The notes beneath the pieces were generated by a model that saw nothing but the letters and a program-made list of their open reading frames with translations, had not been told where the DNA came from and made no database searches. Both the position numbers and the translations under genes were made by a program. 64,000 bases of DNA from Neocallimastix lanati (nom. inval.) (Eukaryota; Neocallimastigomycota; Neocallimastigomycetes; Neocallimastigales; Neocallimastigaceae). Location: positions 56,001 through 120,000 of the forward strand of contig JACVTC010000155.1 in assembly GCA_016946835.1 (NCBI GenBank), given 5' to 3'. Shown one piece after another: positions 52,851 through 64,000 of the stretch (position 1 is the stretch's first letter; each line of letters opens with the position of its first letter).

Positions 52851-53648
52851 ATGACTGGAAGAAGAGGAAGATCACAATTGATAAACGTTGAAGAATCGAA
52901 TAACGCAAGAAGATTAGTTAACTTCAGCTATACGGAGAGCTTCAACAGAGTGACCGAATTAACTACTGAAAACTATAGAGGATGGAAACGAAATATGATC
53001 AATCTCTTAAGTATTAATTATTTATTAACATACATAACTAAAGAAAAAGTTAGAAAATTAAGAAAAAGGGATATCAAGGAGAATATCGAAAAATATACTG
53101 AAGATCAGTTTGATGATTCCTTGGTGTATGACTTGAACGTGAAAGAGAATGACATAAACAATGATATAATTGCCCAATGGATCATTATGAACAGTTTGAG
53201 TGAAATTACTCAAAAGTTGATTGAAGGAAAAGCAAACACCGCCTACAAAATATGGAATTTTCTTAAATCCTCTTTTACTAAGAACCAACAAACAAGAAAA
53301 ATGGAACTCAAGAAAAAACTAGATGAATTGAAATACGATGAAGAAAAGGATATTAATATATTCATGTCAGAATTACAAAATATAATTGATGATCTAGAAA
53401 AAATAGATGGTGACATGAATTGCAGTACTAAAGTCGGTATACTAAATAGGACCTTACCGGAAAACTTAAGATATATTAATGTTTTCCAATATATAAATAA
53501 TTGGGAAGAATGTACATCCTATGTTAAACGTGTAGTTCCAGAAATAATAATAATATTGAAACAAATAATATTAAAATTGATAACGCCAAAAAGATATTTT
53601 CAATTGAAAATGAAAATACTAATTATAAAAACAAAAAACCAAAAATGA
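52851..53648 (+). CDS. gag: copia-2 gag (capsid part)
   Basis: ATG 52851 opens MTGRRGRSQLINVEESNNAR. A copia gag core follows: LTTENYRGWKRNMINLLSIN, IIAQWIIMNSLSEITQKLI, TAYKIWNFLKSSFTKNQQTR, MELKKKLDELKYDEEKDINI, FMSELQNIIDDLEKI, ILNRTLPENLRYI. The last 35 or so codons (after VVPE, about 53540) look out of frame. The -1 frame reads sensible Asn/Lys-rich sequence into the zinc knuckle of the next ORF, so the authentic gag probably continues there. Either a one-base loss occurred in the AAATAATAAT run or a -1 shift is used; no classical slippery heptamer is present. The product would form the virus-like particle. Confidence 0.85.
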   Translation: MTGRRGRSQLINVEESNNARRLVNFSYTESFNRVTELTTENYRGWKRNMINLLSINYLLTYITKEKVRKLRKRDIKENIEKYTEDQFDDSLVYDLNVKENDINNDIIAQWIIMNSLSEITQKLIEGKANTAYKIWNFLKSSFTKNQQTRKMELKKKLDELKYDEEKDINIFMSELQNIIDDLEKIDGDMNCSTKVGILNRTLPENLRYINVFQYINNWEECTSYVKRVVPEIIIILKQIILKLITPKRYFQLKMKILIIKTKNQK

Positions 53649-56600
53649 AGAAAAATGCCCAAAGAACAACAACTAGAAGAAATGGAAGATGTAACTATTG
53701 TCATAAAAAAGGACACTATTTTTATGAATGCAAAAAAAGATTATCAGATAGAAAACTCAAGTTTAGAAAAAGAAAAAATATTAAAAACAATAATCAAAGA
53801 AGACAATTTCATGAAAAGAGAAATTACGCTAACTTTATGCAAAAGGATAATTATAATTCAGTATATTCAGATTCTTTCACTAAAGACTACAATGATAATG
53901 AAACTATAAGCATTAACTACATACACAAAGGAAAATATCAAACTCCAGTAAACAATAAAGAATTAATATGCTGGATTTTAGACTCTGGCGCTTCAATAAA
54001 CATTACTAACAGAAAAGATAAATTGATAAATATAAAAACATGCAATGAAAAAATTTATCTTGCAAATAATGAAATATTAACTACAAAATACATTGGTACA
54101 TTTAAAGGTTACATTAATGATCAAGAAATAATCATCAATGATGTATATTACTCACCACTTATTGATAAAAATCTATTATCGGTAGGAAAGTTAAACCAAC
54201 AAAATTACAAAATAATTTTCAATAGTCATCATAACAAACCATGTGCAACCATCTATGACAATCATCAAAATAAAATCATAAATATATTATCTCATTCGAA
54301 TAACACATTTAAACTCTTTTTGTCTACACATCCATTACAACTAAAGGATATAGAAAAAATCAATACTAACAATGAAATTAATTATACAAATATGAAAACT
54401 CAAGATAAACTAAATTTATGGCATAGACGTTTAGCACATTTTGACATTAAAATGATCAAACACAAATTATTAAACACTAATGTACCACTAAAATGTCCAT
54501 TATGTATTCAATCGAAAATTAAAAACAAACCTTACCCCAAAAGCGAACATAAATCACAACACATATTCGAACTCATTCACATGGACTTAGTGGGACCATT
54601 ACCAGATTCTATTTATGGTAATAAATATTTCTTTACTATATTAGATGACTTCTCCAGATATGGCTGGGTACTCTTTCTTAAAAGTAAAAGCGATACATAT
54701 TCTGCATTTTACAATTGGTTCCGTTATATTAAAAATAAATACAACATTAGGATTAAGTATATGCGTTAAGACAACGGAACTGAATTTGTCAATATAAAAT
54801 TTAAAGAATTCTGCTTTCAGTATGGTATCCAACATCAACTAACTATACCATATAACCCCCAACAAAACGGAAAAGCGGAACGTTTCAACGGAACCTTAAT
54901 CAATGCGGCTAAAACACTTCTCAATGACGCCAAACTAAGTCACCAATTTTGGGAAGACGCTGTTGATACCGCAAATTATGTTAGAAACCGCCTTCCTCAC
55001 AAAGGAATCTTTAATAAAATACCATATGAAATTTTAAATAAAACTAAAATAGACTACTCTAATATTAGGGTTTTTGGATGCAAAGTTTTTTTCTTTATTC
55101 CTAAAAATTTCAGATCAAAATTTGATAACAATGCTTCACCAGGTATCTTCCTTGGCTATTCAAATAATCCCACAGGTTACAAAATTCTTGATATTACAAA
55201 TAACAAAATTGTTCTTTCAAGAAACGTAGAATTTTTCGAATCAAACCCAGGCAACTCCTACTGCACTCACTGCAATCAAAATATATCAAATTTTATTCCA
55301 AATCATGAAATTAGGAGGAATAATAATTACTTTGATAACAATAGCTACAGTCCAAACATCATTTCAAATAATTATCATAATAACACTGATCTACCAAACA
55401 CAACACATATACATAAATCAAATACAAAAAATAACTATAAAAATCCAAAAATAAATAATAATAAAAATAAAATTAACAATAATAACAAAAATAATAATAA
55501 CGATAATAATATTAATAACAACAACAATAACAATAATGATTATAATAATAACAACAATAACAACAATAACAACAATAACAACAATAACAACAACAATAAT
55601 AATTATAATAATAATAACAATAACAATAACAATAACAATAACAATAACAATAACAATAACAATAACAATAACAATAATAATATCAATAATAATAATAATA
55701 TCAATAATAATAATAATATCAACAACAATAATATTAACGACAGCAATACTAATGATAAAAACATCACTCCCATTTCAACATCTCATGATCATATCGATAT
55801 TAACAATGTAATTAAAAATGTAAAAACCAAAAGAAATAACACAAAAAACAGCATTGATAATAAAAGGAAAACAGATAACATTAATATAGATAAGAAAGAT
55901 AATAAAAAGAAAAAATACAATGAAAAATTAAGAGAAACATTTAATTATGATGATATAAAAAACTTACTCGATAAAACTGAATGGTTGGAGTCAATTAAAG
56001 AAGAATTACAAAATATGGAATCATTACATGTATTTGAATCAGTCGAGAAAATCCCTGAAGGTGCTAATATTACTGCTTCTAGGTGGATATTCAAATTTAA
56101 AAGAAATTCAGCAGGTGAAATTATCAAAAGAAAATCAAGATTAGTAGCTAAGGGATATACTCAACAAGAAGGAATTGATTTCCATGAAACTTTCTCTCCT
56201 ACATTAAAATCAGATTCAATTAGAATTTTCACTGCATTAGCTGTTCAAAATAATTTCCAAATACATCATATAGAGATTAACGCAGCATATCTCAACGCAC
56301 CATTAAAAGAAGAAATTTACATGAAACCACCAAAGGGACATGAGGACTACAATAAAAAATATTGGAAATTAAGAAAAGCTATTTATGGACTGAAACAAAG
56401 CGGCAAACAATGGAATGACGAACTAGACAAATATATCAAGAAAATAGGATACAGAAGAATCATTAGTGAGCCTTGTCTTTACTTAAAGGAAAACAAGTAT
56501 AATAATATATCAAGCATATTGGCCGTATATGTAGATGATATATTATTAGCTGGGAAAAGAGAAGAAATTAAAAATACGAAAAACTTAATCAAAGAAAAAT

Positions 56601-57475
56601 TTAAAATAAAAGACATAGGTAAAGTTAATTTCATAATTGGAATAAAATTTATTAAACATAAAAATGGTTACTTTTTAAATCAATTTAGGTATATAGAAGA
56701 AATCTTAGAAAAATTCGGAATGAAGAATTCCGTGCCATCAAGGAATACAAAACCAATACTAGATGAAGAACTAAGAAAGAACAAGATCGACAAAACCAAG
56801 TATAGAAGTGCTATAGGGAACCTACTATACTTAGCTATATCTACAAGACCAGATATCATATACTCTGTTGGAAAAGCTGCAAGAAGATCAAAGGACCCTA
56901 ATCTTGAAGACTGGGAAAATGTATTGAAAATACTCAGATACCTTAAAGGAACAATAAAATATGGTTTAAATTTTACGAAAGAGCAAGGAATAAAAGCTTT
57001 CGTTGACGCCGATTATGCAGGTGATTTGGAAACAAGAAGATCCACTACAGGTTTTCTAATAACTATAGGAAATACTCCGACTAGTTGGTGTTCAAAACTC
57101 CAGCATTGTGTTTCTACTTCTACAGCTGAGTCCGAATACTACAGTCTTAGCGAATGTAGCAAACACTGTATCTGGTATCTAAATTTACCAAATGAATTTG
57201 GTTTAAATATGAAAAGTATTGAGATTAATATAGACAATAAAGCTGCGATTTTCAACGCAAAAAATCAATCAATTAATCCAAAAACTAAACATATGGATAT
57301 AAGAGTTCACTATATTAGAGAATTGATTAGAAATAATAAAATTAAATTAAAGTACATAAAGTCACAATATAACCTAGCTGATGGATTCACTAAATACTTG
57401 AGTAATGGTCAAATGGATAACTTTAGAAATTCCATACTAACAAACATTAATGACATAAATGATATAGAAGTATAA
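53645..57475 (+). pseudogene. pol: copia-2 pol: zinc knuckle, protease, integrase, RT, RNase H, one nonsense codon
   Basis: One frame throughout. CCHC knuckle CNYCHKKGHYFYEC (about 53690); protease CWILDSGASINIT (about 53970); integrase finger HRRLAHFD...CPLC; core HMDLVGPLP (about 54580), then TAA at 54767-54769 where a Ser is expected before DNGTEF, E in NGKAERFNGT (about 54870); tail GIFLGYSNN. An Asn-rich linker (55410-55740, AAC/AAT repeats) joins RT: SRWIFKFKRN, HHIEINAAYLN, LAVYVDDILLA (YVDD), YLAISTRPDIIYSV. RNase H: FVDADYAGDLETRRSTTGFL, STSTAESEYYS, IDNKAAIF, ending at 57475. A single substitution separates it from an open pol, so it may have been active until recently. Confidence 0.9.
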
Positions 57476-57517
57476 ATAGTATATATTGAAAAGTATAAAA
57501 TTTATTAATATTATACT

Positions 57518-57760
57518 TAGGAGGAATGTCAGAAGTAAGAAACTATTAAAATAGTATATTAATGGTTTATGTTATAAATTAAATATTTAACCAATAGTTT
57601 TATATATATAAATGTTAAAGTGTATAAATAATTGTATTATTATAATTAACAATTCACTTTTCTTGAACATTTTTCTCTTTAATAGAAAATATAATAAAAC
57701 ATATAATAAAACATACTAATATATCTCTTTAATATTTCGTGTGTCTTTTTGGATTTAAAA
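57518..57760 (+). repeat. Polypurine tract and 3' LTR of copia-2
   Basis: TTAGGAGGAA then TGTCAGAAG (57527) to TTTAAAA (57760), followed by the GATAT duplication. Confidence 0.9.
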
Positions 57761-57765
57761 GATAT

Positions 57766-58029
57766 TAATAAAAGAAATTTATAAGAATTTTTAATAATAA
57801 TTTTTTATTATATTTAATATTAATAAAAGAATTTTATAAGAATATTTAATAATAATTTTTATTATATTTAATATTAATAAAAGAAATTTATAAGAATATT
57901 TAATAATAATTTTTATTATATTTGATATTAATAAAAGATTTTAATAAGAATATTTAATAATAATTTTATTTTATTATTATTAAGAGTATTTAATAGGAAA
58001 TACAAGGTATTTAGTGACACCCCGTATCA
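57766..58029 (-). repeat. A2 3' LTR, inner part
   Basis: Tandem-array remnant and the terminal AGTGACACCCCGTATCA. It is followed by the purine-tract complement 'taatctccccgctt'. Confidence 0.9.
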
Positions 58030-58068
58030 TAATCTCCCCGCTTAATATGAGACTTCGTCCCCTGAAGT

Positions 58069-61000
58069 CTAATTATACCAAGTATAATAATGAACAAGAT
58101 TTTTCTGGTGTACATTTCTGTCAGCTATTTCACCAGTGTAAATATCACAAATACAAGCGGTATTATAATTCATTTGAACAATTCTAAAAGGACCAGTGTA
58201 AAAGGGGTCTAACTTTCTTCTTGAGAAATTTCTAACTAAAACTAAGTCCCCTGGTTCAAAAACAGTATTCATAGATATTTGTTGTTTTCTTCTATTTTCC
58301 CATAATTTATTAGCATTATCAATATTAGCAGTGGCTTCCATAATCCATTTATGATGAGTTGTAAATTTTCTAATTAAATATTCATCAAAGATTTCATTTA
58401 TATTTCTATCATTATGTGCAATTGTTAATTCGAATGGTTGTAGATCAGTTCTACCATATAAGAGTTCAAAACTAGAAAATTTTGTAACTTCACTTTTGCA
58501 AGTTCTTAAGGCCCATAAAGCAACTGGAAGAATTTCATCCCAATTCTTTTCTGTTCCTCCAAGTAGTCTAATATATTTTATAATTTCTCTATTTCTATTT
58601 TCAACTTGGCTATTACTTTCAGGATGGTAAGTACTGATGTAATGAACATAAACATTATATAAATCTAAAAATCCTTTTGTAGCATTGGAAGTAAATTGCG
58701 GACCATTATCAGTGATTAAAATTTCAGGAATGCCATGTCGAGAAAATACATTAGTAAGAAACTTAATAACGTCTTTAGATTCAATTGTAGGAAATGGTTC
58801 GGCTTCTACCCATTTTGTAAAATAATCAACTAAAACAATTATGTATTTATTATTTGATTTAGTGATAGGTAAGGGTCCTATAATGTCTAAACCAACTCGA
58901 GTAAAGGGTAAACCTGGTTTAGTAGCAAATGATTCAGTACCTCTATTAATTGATTGTGGTCTGTTCATTTGACAATCATGGCAAGTTTTAACAAGTAATT
59001 CTACATCTTTGGACATGTTTTCCCAATAATATTTCCTTTTAAGTCTATCGTATGTTTTATAATAGCCTTCATGTCCAACACTATGGGCAGCTAATAATAG
59101 TTCTATTTTCTCTTCTTTGTTTTCGACAAATTTACGAATATTTTCTCCGTCTTTAAAATATTTAATATTATCTATAATAATTATTTTCTTTTTCAAATAT
59201 TCTTTAATAGCAATACTATTATTAATTCTTCAACTTTAGTATTGTTATTGTCATCATTAGTTGTAACAAAAGTTATTTCATTTTCATTAAAATTATTTTC
59301 AATAGAATCTTTATTTAAAATATAATAATTTTCCAAATTATTATTATCTTTACTTTTATTTAAATTAATATTATTTTCATTATAGTTGTCATTAATTTTA
59401 GAATTACATATATTAAGATTTTTATTATAAGAATTTTCAGAAATATTAATTAAAGGATTTTTATCATAATTATTTTCATAAAAATTTTTAATACAATTTT
59501 TATTAATATTGTTATAATTAAGTTTTTCAGAAAAATTTTTAATATTATTTTGATTATGGTTACAAAATTCTTTTGAAAAATTTTTAATATCGTTACTACT
59601 ATTATTACAATTATTATCAAAATTTTCTAAATAAAAATTTTTGTCATTATTATTATTATTAAATTTTTCATAACTATTAACACTGGAATTATTATTTAAA
59701 TTTTTAAAAATATAATTATTATTATTATTATTATTATTTTTTAATTTATTTAAAGAATTAATTATATTATTATCTAAATTATTTTTATTAAAATTAACGT
59801 AATTATTTTCTTCAGAAATACTATTTAAAGGATAATCATTTTTATTTGTATTATTCATTTTATTTATATTTTCAATAGAATCGTAATTAATATTTTCATT
59901 ATTATTCAAATGAATAAACAAAGTATTATTTTTAATTTCTTTATTAATATTTTTGGAGTCAGGAATTAATCGAGAAAGTGCATCAGCAATAACATTTTTC
60001 TTTCCTTGTTCATATTTAACTACAATTTTTAACATACTAAAAGTTATAACCCATCTAGCTTGACGAGCATTATTTAGTTCTTTATTATTAAATAAACCTA
60101 TTAAAAGTTTATGATCAGTATATAAAATTGTATCATATTTATTACCACTAAAATATGGTTTAAATTTTAAACAACAATAGTAAGCAGCTGTGCCTTCTAA
60201 ATCAGTAATACTATAATTTATTTCAGTAGGTTTTAAAGATCTACTAATGTATTGAATTGGGTGTTCGATGTTATCTTTATCTTTCTGCATTAATACACCA
60301 CCTATTCCATCTAATGAAGCATCCGTTCTAATTAAAAATTGTTTATCATAATCTGGATATTTAAGAATAGGAGCTTCAATAAGTTTTTCCTTAAGAATTT
60401 TAAATCTTTCTTCAGTTATATCATCCTAGATCTATTTTATATTTTTCTTTAATAGTTTAAATAATGGTTGAGCAATTATAGCAAAATCTTTAATAAATTT
60501 TCTATAATATCCAATTGCACCTAAGAAAGATCTTAATTGAGTAATATTTTTAGGTGATTCCCATTTGGATATTACATCTACCTTTTTGGGTACTGGCTTT
60601 ATACCTTCTGTGGATAAAATATGGCCTAATACTTCGACTTCTTGTTTAATAAAATGGCATTTTGATAAATTAGCCTTTAGACCATTTTCTTTAATAATAT
60701 CAAAAACTTTTTGTAGATCCAATATGTGTTGTTCTAAGGTATCAGAAAATATTACTAAATCATCCATATAAATGAACATACATATACCAATTAAAGGCAA
60801 GAATATTCTGTTCATTTCACGTTGGAAAATTGCAGGAGCGTTACAAAGTCCGAATGGCATAACTTTGTAATTATAATTTCCAAACATTGTTGTAAAGCAA
60901 GTTTTATCTCTGTCTTCTTTTTCCATAGGAATCTGATGGAAACCAGAAAATAAGTCAAGCGTGGTTAAGTACTTAACTTTATTGCCTATAGAAAATAATA

Positions 61001-63553
61001 TTTCTTCTATATAAGGTAAAGGATATGCGTCTTTAATAGTGATATCATTTAATTTTCTATAATCCACTACCATTCTCCATTTACCATTCTTTTTAGGAAC
61101 GAGAATAACTGGGAACGACCATGATGATTTTGAAGGTTCTATCAATCCATTTCTTAATAATTTACTTATTTCTTCTCTTAGTATACTCATTTGCTTCTTA
61201 TTTGCTACTCGATACATTCTTTGTTTAATTGGCATTCGACCACTTATGATTTTTATTTTATGACTTAATAATTTCGATTTACCTAAATCATCTGTATCTA
61301 GTGCCAATACATTTATATTATTTAATAATAAAAACTTTAGTTTGTTTCTAATTTTTGTTGGTGCTTTCGCCGCAATTTCATGAATAGTTATTTCCTTTAC
61401 ACTTTTAAAATTCTTAACAGTATTTTCAATAGAAATATCAATATTTTTGATTACACTGTTTTCATAATTCTTTTTATTATTAATTTCATTTATTTTTGTT
61501 AATAAAGAATAATTATTTTGTAAAGAATTTTTATTATCTTTTTTGTTACCATTTATAACGAAATCATTAATATCATTAACATGATGATTAATTTCGAAAG
61601 AATTTTTATTATTAACATCTTCATTAAAAATTGAGGAAAAATTTTTATTACTAATAGTATTATCAACATCTTTAGAAACTATATTATCATTATTATCATT
61701 ACAAAAATTTTTAGAAGGTTTATCAGTATTAGTATTATTTTTATTAAGGTTTTCAGAAAGATTATTAATATTATTTTTATTAAAAATTTCAGAAAAATTA
61801 TTAATATTATTTTTATTTCCAAAAATATTATAAGAATTATTAGTATTATTAATGCTATTTAAGTTTTCATAAATATTATTAATATTATCTAAATCTTTAG
61901 AAATATTATCAGTATTATTAATATCATTTAAGTTTTTAGAGAAATTATTAATATTATTTTTATTATTAAAATTTTCAGAAGAACAATTTTCATTATTAAT
62001 ACTATTCGAATTATTGATATTACTTTTATTAATAGGTTTTTCAAAAATATTATTAATTCTATTTATAAAATTTTTATTAGATAAATTTTTACTAGAAAAA
62101 TTTTTATTAGAAAAATTTCGATATTATTATTATTATCGATATTAATTTCACATGGATTATCATGATTATTTATAGTATTAAAATTTTTGTTAATATTATT
62201 ATTATTAATATCTTTATTAGAAGAACAATTATTATTATAAATTTTAGAAATTTTATCATTATTAATTTTACATCCAAATACATTCTTTAAATAATTATCG
62301 TTATTATTTATATTATCATTAATATTGCAAAAATTATTTCCATCTTTATCATTATGATTTCCAAAGGAATTATTAATATCATTATTATCATTATTTTCTT
62401 CATATAAAATTTGAATATATTTATCTTTGGTGGTTAGTAAATAATCAACTAGCACATCTTTATTTAATTCTTCTTCGAATTCATCTTTAATATCATCTTC
62501 TTCATCTTCTATTTCTGTCACACTTTCAAAACTTCCTATCTTTCGTATCTCATCTGTTTTTTGATATAAAGTGTGATCAGAGAAGTCCATAATAATCTTC
62601 ATTCTAGCTAGCGCATCTACACCAATTAATACTTGGAAAATATCATCTTTTTCAACCAATCTAAAGATTTCCTTAGAAGTAATATTTCCAATTGTTATTT
62701 CTATTTCATATAATTTTGAGATGAGCGTGGTATTAGTACAAGCTTGATATAAAGTTTCTTTAATAGCAGAAATTGGTTTAAATGGAATTTTATTATTTAT
62801 CATGAAGGTTTTGGTGATCATATTAATAGAAGAACAGGAATCTAAATATACTGTAGTTTCTACGTTTTCTACCTTACATTTTGTTTTTACAATCTTATCT
62901 TTCTTAATTGTTGATAAGATTGTTTCTTCATCTTCTATAATTGTTGTAAACTTTAAGGCTTTTGATAATTCAGTTCTCAATTTAGGATTGATATTGAGCA
63001 ACTGTCCGATGGTAATATTAGCGAACTTATTTCCAATATCGTCCACTATATTATAATTATCTTGATTACCTGTTATTTTTAATTTTTTTGTAATATTTTC
63101 CTTATTGGATTTTTCTACCTTTTTTTTACTTGGAAGTTGTATTTCTTTAGCTAATTCTTTTATTTCTTTTGCTCTTTCTTTCTTGTTTCTTCTTTATGCT
63201 TCTTCAATTGAGGGTTCATTTATAAAAGATGGATCAAGATGATTTAACGCTTCTGTTTCTTTTTGATTTTCATTTCCTTTATTATTACTATTAGTTTCAC
63301 TTTCTGGTTCCATTTCCATTTGTTCCTTATTATTTGATGGAACTTTAATTGGTTGAGGATTTTCTTTTAAACTTTTCTTAGTTGCTTTCTTATATGGTTT
63401 ATTTTCATTAGTTTTTCTACTTCTTCTTTCAGCTACAATGGCTATTTCTTTATTATCTTCTATATTCGAAGATTCCTTAGTTCCAGTAAGTGAATTAGTT
63501 AAAAGAGTTGTATTGGTTTGATTTATGGGTGTATTCCTTCTCCCATTTAGAAG
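58069..63553 (-). pseudogene. A2 pol, inactivated
   Basis: Same domain order as A1 pol, with lesions visible by direct comparison: a nonsense TAA near 63196 (AAA to TAA in the N-terminal region); a one-T loss near 62118 causing a frameshift in the first Asn-rich insert, which also lacks one 38-bp repeat unit; two TAG codons near 60426 and 60432 after the RT domain (KNIK then stop); and a one-base loss near 59222 in the second insert. RT keeps MFIYMDDLVIFSD and integrase keeps ITDNGPQFT, but HPESNGQ is HPESNSQ next to the catalytic Glu. The protease motif is again LDSCSSINMI. Not functional. Confidence 0.9.
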
Positions 63554-64000
63554 TTTAAAGGTTGATTATTGTTATTAAAGAAATTTTGGTTATTATTAAT
63601 AGGATCTATGTTATTATGATTAGGATTTGAACTGTTATAACTAGTATTATTATAATTAGTATTAACATTAAAGTTTCCATTTGAGTTATAATTATTTACA
63701 TTATTAGTATTAATATTAGAGTTTCTATTTAAATTACTAATATTATAATTACCATCATAGTTATTATTATTGTTTAGGTTATGATTTCTGTTTGTATTGC
63801 TGTTATTTGTAATGTAGAGATTATTGTTATTAAGTCTTCCAGTAGCTTCCATATCAGCTAGTTCTTGATAAGTATAAGGACAATCTTGCATCCTATGACC
63901 AGGTTGATGACATTTAAAACAATTTAGATTAATATTATTAGACATAAAATTTTGATTTCTTAAATTATTTTTAATTCCGGGTACTTTATTATTGCTAAAA
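63547..64000 (-). CDS. gag: A2 gag, C-terminal part, runs off window
   Basis: The frame is identical in design to A1 gag: CFKCHQPGHRMQDC zinc knuckle, EATGRLNNNNLYI, Asn-rich tail, ending NNQPLNF-stop at 63547. The slippery T_TTA_AAC is conserved at 63553-63559. The downstream stem has one change (CTCCCAT to CACCCAT), leaving an A-A mismatch. No stop appears up to the window edge, so gag may be intact although pol is not. Its role would be particle formation. Confidence 0.8.
   Translation of the reverse strand, partial: FSNNKVPGIKNNLRNQNFMSNNINLNCFKCHQPGHRMQDCPYTYQELADMEATGRLNNNNLYITNNSNTNRNHNLNNNNNYDGNYNISNLNRNSNINTNNVNNYNSNGNFNVNTNYNNTSYNSSNPNHNNIDPINNNQNFFNNNNQPLNF

Larger units (their letters stand above)
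51343..57760 (+). mobile_element. copia-2: near-complete Ty1/copia retrotransposon
   Basis: 234-bp LTRs (51343-51576, 57527-57760) appear identical. The target duplication GATAT (51338-51342, 57761-57765) lies within the A2 LTR tandem array. Internal order: tRNA-Lys-type primer-binding site (51577-51590), 1.25-kb leader, gag, protease, integrase, Asn-rich linker, RT, RNase H, purine tract TTAGGAGGAA. Two lesions only: a frame change at the end of gag and a TAA in integrase. Confidence 0.92.
50495..64000 (-). mobile_element. Element A2: decayed sister of A1, runs off the window
   Basis: The LTR (50495-51342 plus 57766-58029, 1112 bp) is split by copia-2. The internal region from 58030 matches A1 closely but has stops and frameshifts in pol. 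The 5' part of gag and the 5' LTR lie beyond the window. AAAA precedes 50495. Confidence 0.9.

Noticed and set aside
55536-55811. Thr/Ile repeat frame
   Set aside because: An out-of-frame reading of the AAC/AAT linker of copia-2 pol.

Overview
This window is 64 kb of extremely AT-rich eukaryotic DNA made almost entirely of retrotransposons. I found no convincing host gene, rRNA, true tRNA, CRISPR array or bacterial-type operon. Predicted proteins carry long asparagine runs, intergenic DNA is nearly pure A/T with long poly(A)/poly(T) tracts, and Ty3/gypsy, Ty1/copia and LINE elements coexist. This fits an anaerobic gut fungus (Neocallimastigomycota) best, but another AT-rich eukaryote is not excluded.

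Layout. 1-4447: minus-strand LTR element of family C, a non-autonomous element with a coiled-coil ORF, split by a 5'-truncated LINE with a 14-bp target duplication. 4458-12033: decayed fragments (an LTR with a tRNA-like box, copia gag, a chimeric gypsy gag/integrase, copia integrase, gypsy gag and RNase H). 12039-16932: copia-1 (minus, TSD AATTA), which lacks protease and integrase. 17584-18320: gypsy gag relic G. 18622-20221: LTR D and solo LTR H, joined by CAAC. 21660-24183: copia-E (TSD AATAT), a gag-only element. 24569-25588: solo LTR X.

25593-48466 is a three-level nest. A second family C element was interrupted by element B (26701-46262, TSD GTTAA). B's 5' LTR was then interrupted by element A1 (26714-40220, minus, TSD ACTC). 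A1 is an apparently intact Ty3/gypsy element with gag and pol joined by a textbook -1 frameshift signal (T_TTA_AAC, 6-nt spacer, 7-bp stem). B is a chromodomain Ty3/gypsy element with one open 966-codon reading frame for gag, protease, integrase and chromodomain, but with reverse transcriptase and RNase H cleanly absent. B also carries an 11-nt sequence after its LTR that is complementary to a site downstream of its LTR TATA box, as in Tf1-type self-priming.

48471-50490 is a degenerate gypsy element F. 50495-64000 is A2, a decayed sister of A1 whose LTR holds copia-2 (51343-57760, TSD GATAT), a near-complete copia element with apparently identical LTRs and one nonsense codon in its integrase.

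Cross-cutting patterns. Consecutive elements X, C, F and A2 are separated by exactly AAAA, and D and H by CAAC, as if each inserted at the terminus of its neighbour. Every copia 5' leader carries a site matching the anticodon arm of tRNA-Lys(CUU), implying half-tRNA priming. The A-family LTR contains a tandem repeat that gives three LTR lengths (3043, 1660 and 1112 bp). Several elements are parasitic by structure: B lacks RT, copia-1 lacks PR/INT, copia-E has only gag, and C has no retroviral gene. Autonomous partners such as A1 or copia-2-like elements could in principle serve some of them in trans. All boundaries were read by eye; no alignment, folding or database search was run.
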